From Bolinopsis microptera (lineage: Eukaryota; Ctenophora; Tentaculata; Lobata; Bolinopsidae), in NCBI RefSeq assembly GCF_026151205.1, contig NC_087080.1, positions 10,339,837 through 10,403,836 on the forward strand: DNA of 64,000 nt. The letters run 5' to 3'. The notes under the pieces were generated by a model, which made no database searches, had not been told where the DNA came from, and saw nothing but the letters and a program-made list of their open reading frames with translations. The position numbers and the translations under genes were made by a program. Of the stretch, positions 50,701-59,700 are shown piece after piece (within the stretch, counting starts at the first letter, position 1; every line of letters starts with the position of its first letter).

Positions 50701-53700
50701 CAGAGATTATGTAGTTCTACCATATTGTTAGCACTTTAGAACGTTTATATCATCAATTTATTCACTACTATCACATATGGAAATGTGAAATGTGAAAAAA
50801 ATTCAGATCATTAAACAATAAAACTAAAATAATACGGTTTCCCGAAATTTAATTTTCTTAAATGGGCGTGGCCATCCAAGGGCGTGGTTCTCAACATCAT
50901 CAGAACTTAAAACCCACATTAAACGAAATGCCTTCATGACATTTATATTTGAATAACGAATCTTAAACAGCTAACATTACTCCTTCATACTAAAAAAGCC
51001 GATTCTAAATATTTTACCTGTATAAGAAACCAATAAAATATGGGCGTGGCCGGTGGGGACCGAAGAAGGAAGAGTTGGAAGCTGAAATTTTTTTTGGTGG
51101 TCTTTGAACCTAAGGATCAACAGATAAGAACATACTCATAATTATTCAAGGACATTTTGTTTTTTTGAACCGGTCTAACTTACATAGACGTGAATATCTT
51201 GAATATTTATCGAATAATGATAATCTCAAATTTCAAGACATATTAATGTCAATTAATGTCAATTAATGTCAATTAATGTCAATTAATGTCAATTAATGTC
51301 AATTAATGTCAATTAATGTCAATTAATGTCAATGTCAGTTTGGGGTTTTTATGGAATACTGACATTAATTGACGTTGCATCACCCCCTTCACTATAAATT
51401 AAACATCACTGCATCATGAGTCAGTAATTGAAAGGATGAACCACAAATATAACAATGTTTTCTAAGAAGATTTCAACTTTCATCTTAATACGGTAGACCG
51501 CATACCTGGGCATGCTGAAGTTTGTTGAGATTCCCATGCGAACGATCCATTACATACTTGAAGGTAAAGGACTGTTCTCTGAGGATTTCTGTCATTAAAT
51601 TACCAATCTTCATGCCTGAAAGGGTACGTATTGCTTATTATATTATATTGCAATAATACGTATTGCTTTCTTGATTAGAATTTCAGCGCATACTTTTGGG
51701 TTACTTTGTCGCATCCATTAACTGGTAATGAGGATTTGCTCATCTTGATTATTGATTCTTAAATGTTTTCTACTTTTTTTTTCTCTGTTCTCAAAACTTC
51801 ATAATCATAAGATTTTCTTGTGTACCTTGTAATATTCGCATCTCGTAACGTTTGACTTCAGGACTGTGGGAAAGAGCTTGATACACATCGAATCCTGAAA
51901 AGGAATTCAGTCATTAACTTGATAACTCGAACTTAAGTCGGCGTAATTCCCAGACAATATCGATATGTCATTTTGGCTAAAATTAAATTCACGGTGCACT
52001 TTGATCTCGACAGGTGCCTCCCACTCAACTGATTTGAGGAACACAGATGGTTTCTCAACTTATACCCATATATTTGGGTTACTTGTCTCATAATTACTGT
52101 CTCAGAAAACCGGATTTATAAATACTCTGTGATACCGGATAGAAGTCTGGATGTCGGTGGGAGGGGGGTTTGGATTTTTAGTAAAATGGTTCCTGATAAA
52201 GCCACCTCCCCTCCCCCTCTCCCCCTCCCTCCCCCATACCGTTTAAACATCAGTTAACCGGCGATCTAACCTTTAATTAAACTTCATCCGGTTTAACACC
52301 TTTGACGTCTGCATATTTTAAACACCTTTCAAGAATCAGACGCGTATTATCTTAATCAGAAACTCCCAAACAATTTATTTAACAGGAAGTTTAACACGTA
52401 GCTGACGTAGTAAATAAGTATCAATACTGTAAATATTAGTCAGCGTCAAACTCCAATCAGTAGGTATTTGACAAGCAGTTTAGTAGGGACGATCACCTAA
52501 ATCTGAGCCCAAATATAGTGCCGGAATTCACTTACCCGCGATATAGTGTCAGTATTCACTTACCCGCAATATAGTGCCAGTATTCACTTACCCGCAATAT
52601 AGTGTCAGTATTCACTTACCCGCAATATAGTGCCAGTATTCACTTACCCGCAATATAGTGTCAGTATTCACTTACCCGCAATATAGTGCCGGTATTCACT
52701 TACCCGCAATATAGTGCCGGTATTCACTTACCCGCAATATAGTGCCGGTATTCACTTACCCGCGATATAGTGTCAGTATTCACTTACCCGCAATATAGTG
52801 CCAGTATTTACTTACCCGCAATATAGTGTCAGTATTCACTTACCCGCAATATAGTGCCAGTATTCACTTACCCGCAATATAGTGTCAGTATTCACTTACC
52901 CGCAATATAGTGCCGGTATTCACTTACCCGCAATATAGTGCCGGTATTCACTTACCCGCAAAAAAGTGCCGGTATTCACTCACCCGCAATATAGTGCCAG
53001 TATTCACTTACCCGCAATATAGTGCCAGTATTCACTCACCCGCAATATAGTTCCAGTATTCACTCACCCGCAATATAGTGCCAGTATTCACTTACCCGCA
53101 ATATAGTGCCAGTATTCACTCACCCGCAATATAGTGCCAGTATTCACTTACCCGCAATATAGTGCCAGTATTCACTCACCCGCAATATAGTTCCAGTATT
53201 CACTTACCCGCAATATAGTGCCAGTATTCACTTACCCGCAATATAGTGCCAGTATTCACTCACCCGCAATATAGTGCCAGTATTCACTTACCCGCAATAT
53301 AGTGCCAGTATTCACTTACCCGCAATATAGTGCCAGTATTCACTTACCCGCAATATAGTGCCAGTATTCACTTACCCGCAATATAGTGCCAGTATTCACT
53401 TACCCGCAATATAATGCCAGCATTCACTCACCCGCAATATAGTGCCAGTATTCACTCACCCGCAATATAGTGCCAGTATTCACTCACCCGCAATATAGTG
53501 CCAGTATTCACTTACACGCAATATAGTGCCAGTATTCACTTACCCGCAATATAGTGCCAGTATTCACTTACACGCAATATAGTGCCAGTATTCACTTACC
53601 CGCAATATTATAGTGCCAGTATTCACTTACCCGCAATATAGTGTCAGTATTCACTTACACACAATATAGTGCCAGTATTTACTTACACGCAATATAGTGT

Positions 53701-56700
53701 CAGTATTTACTTACCCGCAATATAGTGCCAATATTCACTTACACGCAATATAGTGCCAGTATTCACTCACCCGCAATATAGTGCCCGTATTCACTTACCC
53801 GCAATATAGTGCCAGTATTCACTTACACGCAATATAGTGCCAGTATTCACTTACCCGCAATATTATAGTGCCAGTATTCACTTACCCGCAATATAGTGTC
53901 AGTATTCACTTACACACAATATAGTGCCAGTATTTACTTACACGCAATATAGTGTCAGTATTCACTTACACACAATATAGTGCCAGTATTTACTTACACG
54001 CAATATAGTGTCAGTATTTACTTACCCGCAATATAGTGCCAGTATTTACTTGCCCGCAATATAGTGCCAGTATTCACTTACCCGCAATATAGTGCCAGTA
54101 TTCACTTACACGCAATATAGTGCCAGTATTCACTTACCCGCAATATTATAGTGCCAGTATTCACTTACCCGCAATATAGTGTCAGTATTCACTTACACAC
54201 AATATAGTGTCAGTATTCACTTACACACAATATAGTGCCAGTATTTACTTACACGCAATATAGTGTCAGTATTCACTTACACACAATATAGTGCCAGTAT
54301 TTACTTACACGCAATATAGTGTCAGTATTCACTTACACGCAATATAGTGTCAGTATTTACTTGCCCGCAATATAGTGCCAGTATTTACTTGCCCGCAATA
54401 TAGTGTCAGTATTCACTTACACACAATATAGTGTCAGTATTCACTTACACACAATATAGTGCCAGTATTTACTTACACGCAATATAGTGTCAGTATTCAC
54501 TTACACACAATATAGTGCCAGTATTTACTTACACGCAATATAGTGTCAGTATTCACTTACACGCAATATAGTGTCAGTATTTACTTGCCCGCAATATAGT
54601 GCCAGTATTTACTTGCCCGCAATATAGTGTCAGTATTCACTTACACACAATACAGTGTCAGTATTCACTTACACACAATATAGTGCCAGTATTTACTTAC
54701 ACGCAATATAGTGTCAGTATTCACTTACACACAATATAGTGCCAGTATTTACTTACACGCAATATAGTGTCAGTATTCACTTACACGCAATATAGTGTCA
54801 GTATTTACTTGCCCGCAATATAGTGCCAGTATTCACTTACCCGCAATATAGTGTCAGTATTCACTTACCCGCAATATAGTGCCAGTATTCACTTACACGC
54901 AATATAGTGCCAGTATTCACTTACCCGCAATATAGTGCCAGTATTCACTTACCCGCAATATAGTGCCAGTATTCACTTACCCGCAATATAGTGCCAGTAT
55001 TTACTTACCCGCAATATAGTGCCAGTATTTACTTACACGCAATATAGTGCCAGTATTCACTTACCCGCGAAGAGGAGCAAAGTGATCAGGGGAACGGACA
55101 GGAAGACGGAGGTTCTGTAAAAGACCTTTTTAGCGTCCGTGTCACTGAACTTTTGTGGGAGTGCTGCTAAATCCTGATCCATGTCTGGTAACATGACGTC
55201 AACCTGAACAGTATTACAGGTTACATGTGACCCTATGTGATCCTGTGTGATCCTGTGTAATCCTGTGTGATCCTGTGTAATCCTGCGTGATCCTGCGTGA
55301 TCCTGTGTAATCCTGTGTAATCCTGTGTGATCCTGTGTGATCCTGTGTAATCCTGTGTGATCCTGTGTAATCCTGTGTGATCCTGTGTGATCCTGTGTAA
55401 TCCTGTGTACTCCTGTGTAATCCTGTGTGATCCTGTGTAATCCTGTGTAATCCTGTGTGATCCTGTGTAATCCTGTGTAATCCTGTGTAATCCTGTGTGA
55501 TCCTGTGTAATCCTGTGTGATCCTGTGTAATCCTGTGTACTCCTGTGTAATCCTGTGAGGGATGACTATTGACTAGCGAACAGAGCTTATTTGGCCAATC
55601 AAGTTTATTCGATTCAAAATTAAAAGTTAGACATTTAAATCGTTTTAATCCGACCGCACACAAAATTTCAATTTCGATTAGTTTGCCTTCAACTCAAAAG
55701 TAGATGTTGCAGGCCGCAGCCGGGTTTAGAACAGTTTTTCGGAGAAAAATCCGTCCGAAAATTCGTCGTTATGAAGCGATATGCCGGAACACGATACAGA
55801 TTCCCATTACTCAATAAAACATCCTGTGATCTTATTGACTTATTCTGTGTTATCAGACATCCTTCGGAAGGACACGGGGCTTGACGACAGCAAGGAGATT
55901 AACAAACTCATGCTGGATAGACAGATTTGGAAAAAAACTATTTCTGTTCGGACGTTGAAGCCGCCCTAAGTCGAGTCGAGTAAGTCGTGTGTTATCAGGC
56001 TCAGAGGATCATGGGACCTATATGATGTGTGGTCTCGAAGTTATCCTTCGGATTCTCGAATGCTTGACAAGTTGACAGGTCATTAAATGATTACGTTATC
56101 TTCCTTGAACTTAACGAGAGAGCTTCAAACATTTGAAATAAATTTTTCACCACAGCGCCTTTATCCCTGTTACAGACTTTAAAGGTATGATTGTCATATC
56201 ATGATAAGTGCAGCCCAACTACCAACTTTATAGTCTCGTTTTATAGTAAACGCAATACGCATTAAACAAAGCCGTTTTTCTTTATAGTTTCGAGTATACA
56301 CGATATGAGCCATAATTCAATATACATTGTTCAAGAAGTGTTCACAAAAAATTCCAATTCCTGATTCCGTTTTGGTTCGGTTCAGTAAACCAATTAAGTT
56401 TGGAATTAAAGTTAATGTTTATCACTTCTATTCCGATAAAATATTCCATAACCATGAGATAAATAATACATATTTGCTGTAAAGCTAAACCTCTGGCTCT
56501 GGAAAGACAGGCTAAGCTGGCATCTCAGTAAAACCACAATAATCAAACCGTAAGTTGTATCTCTCTGATTCTAACCTGAGTGAGGTCCTTGATATTGTTG
56601 TTAACTCCGCTGACACTTCCAGAGTATCCACTCTGCCCTCCCGAGTACACTCCCCCTCCTACCTGAAATTAACAATAAATTAACATTCAATTAACAATCA

Positions 56701-59700
56701 ATTAGCCTCCCGGGTACACTCATACCCAACCTGAAAATAACAATTAAATATAAAAAGAAAATAAGCGGTGCTTTTACACTAAGAAAATATACGTGATTTG
56801 TACTTGTAGGTCATGGGTGCAGTTCTGGTAGTTTACCCTACTTCTAACTCTAAATTTATAACATTTCTAATATTCTGGTAATTTAACGTCGTAATTATCT
56901 CAACACATTTTGAGAAATTATTGTTTCTCTACGACACAATTTCAAACAATCGAAGAATCGTTCCAAATTTCGAAATAAACCCTTCCAAAATCCTTTAATT
57001 TGGTCGTAAAACCACGTTTTAAATTTATACTTGACCACATTTAAGTTTAAAATACCTTTAACATGTATTATACGAGACAACGAGGGGTGTCTGTGCCTTT
57101 GTGGTTAATTTTATGAAATTGAAATGCTGGTTCAAATATTTCAAGTACTTCAAGAATTTCCGCTAAAGATCATTTCAAGTGGTCTACACTCTACACCATG
57201 CTATTAAAGTTTTATATTTTTATAGGCTGCTTATGGACTGTTCATTTACTCGACTTTAAACAGGGCCGTCTCGGGTTGGCTGAGGTATCTAATGGGTTCA
57301 GCGTATAATCGACTTCATATTGCATTCTATCAGAAATACTTAAAGATGCCATTAGATTCCCCGGGAGGATAAGTAATATCGAACTATCCACCATGCCAAT
57401 ACCATAAAATGTATTATATAGTATTTTTATGGTAAATTTATTATTTTTAATTGCTTGGTACGACTGCGGTAAACATTTACGTAAATACTACGTCAATACA
57501 TGACCTCGAACAGGAGTTGTCATGCTACTCTTAATAATTATTGCTGCGAATAAATAAATTTAATCGTGGCAAAATACTGAATCGTAGCGCAACACAAACA
57601 TCTCCCCTAAATAATATTACTTCAACGTGTCAGAATATAATTATAAAATCAACCTTGTCGTCAATATGTAAGTAGATTTGAATCTCTTTGACTAAATAAA
57701 TAGATAGATGTCGAGCTTGTGAATTATAAAGTTCCCAATATTGTAACGTGCTCAACTGATATGGCATATATCAGTATAGTATATGTATACTTGCTCCTAA
57801 TAGTAATACATACCAGTGATATGTTTAAGGAGCAAGTATACCTATCCGGACAAAGCAAACGAAAATATTTATCCAATTATCAGTTCCATGTGTAATGAAT
57901 TATCTACAATTAAAATAACAATAACAATTACAATATGATAGAGCGCTTCTTTATTTTATAAGGAGCACTATGTTATATTTGTATTGTGTGTTTCCAATAC
58001 GCTACAACCCAATTAATTAAAGTTCCTGGTAAAAATCAATAGTTTGAAATATACCACTTATAATCAGCTAAAATATTTAAACAGAAATATACAACAATTA
58101 TTACCAATGATTTATTAATTAATTAATTAATTGATGGTTATGATTGTTGTAAATTACTGTTTTGTGCATCAATCAATAATTAATTAATCAAATCATTATA
58201 AATTATTATAAAGGATTATAAATGATTATGAATGATTATAAATGAACAATTAAATGATTATAAATATCCTACAAAACACAGACCTTGTTCATGTTAGAGG
58301 AGTACACCCCACTCCCGACAGGTCCGCTGCTGGGATAGTTTCCCAGCTGGTGGATGGGCTTTATACTCCGCCCAGTCAACTGCAACTGACTGCTTTTACT
58401 GGACGCTGAACCACCACTGAAGATTTGATAATTACTTAAATAATTAATATTTTAACAACTCAATTATTAATTAATAAAATTACAGTTCTGGACACAGTTC
58501 CTAAAAATGATCTAAGATGGATGGAATGTTTTAGAAATGTTAGTTTTGGATGTAGCAGATTTTAGTTTTACGTAGACTTCATTCTGGAAAGTTCGTTACA
58601 TGAGCTACACTGTGTTATGTATTCATGAATACCGATTGTTTTTAATGAACCTTTTGCTCAGCAATTATACCAAATTCTAAATATGTGTTGGCGCTTCGAG
58701 CCACAGCCTGAATTTCAAAAAATTGTCGGGGTAAGGACAAAAGGAAATTGCGGCATGTGCGGAATCGCGATTTTTTCAGTTCTCCGTGACAAATGCATAT
58801 TTTCCTTTAAATCTGAGGACCAAATTTCACGATTTCGATAAGTATATGAAACAAATCACATCCACGAATGTAGGTACGGACTTCAGAAAACCGAAAAAAT
58901 ACTTTCGGCTCATAATGGGTAGCATGAAACATAAACAAAAAAGTTTCCAAGAAAATTTTTGACTTAGAAAATGTTTTGTTAAAAAAACAAAAAAATATTT
59001 TCTGAAGGCAGAGTTCCCGCTTCCGAGCTCCTTTTGCGAAGATCGCATTACAAAGGGGAACTCTCGAGCCCAAAATCGTATATCGAAGGGGTTGGTCAAA
59101 AGTAGTTTCCAAGAAAATTTTTGACTTCGAAAATTTTTTGTTAAAAAACGAAAAAATATTTTTTTCCCAAAAATTTTTAGAAACCTAAATTTAAAAGTTG
59201 GCCCTTTTTGGCCCCCTGCCCAGATTTCATGGGGGGCGATGCCCCCCCCCCCTGCTTCCTACACCCCTGCTAACTAGTTCACGCAGTTGTACTTGTGTTA
59301 AGAATTTAAGAACTTGTTACATTTTATAAATGATTAATGAACTTAATAGCGAGTCTCTAGCTATGATTGCATACTATCTATAGGTATGAGATAATGTTAA
59401 AGATGAATCGCAGATTTACTTAAATTTACAATTTAACTTGGTCTTGATTCTGACAGAGACCATCCCTGCAACTAATTGGCGATTTTGTGCACCGTTTTTT
59501 GTCATCTGCAAAATATGCCCTCCAGATGCTATATAATATGTAGTATTGAATCAAAGTCAGAGACTCGCTATTTTATTGAGAGTATCTTTAGCTTTGTAGC
59601 ATTGACGAGATATATGTCGCTTCTATTCTCGTATGATTTTTATTTTTTAAAATAGCTCAAAATGAATTTTTTGCTTTTTTTGTTACCGTAAGCTATTTCG

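Noticed and set aside
52511..55064. CRISPR-like array
   Set aside because: Units are contiguous with no unique spacers, and the context is a spliced eukaryotic gene; it is a minisatellite.
55214..55663. 149-codon frame encoding a TGSHRITQDY-type repeat protein on the minus strand
   Set aside because: It is the decamer array read in an open frame; it lies between two spliced exons of the cyclase gene and has no independent support.
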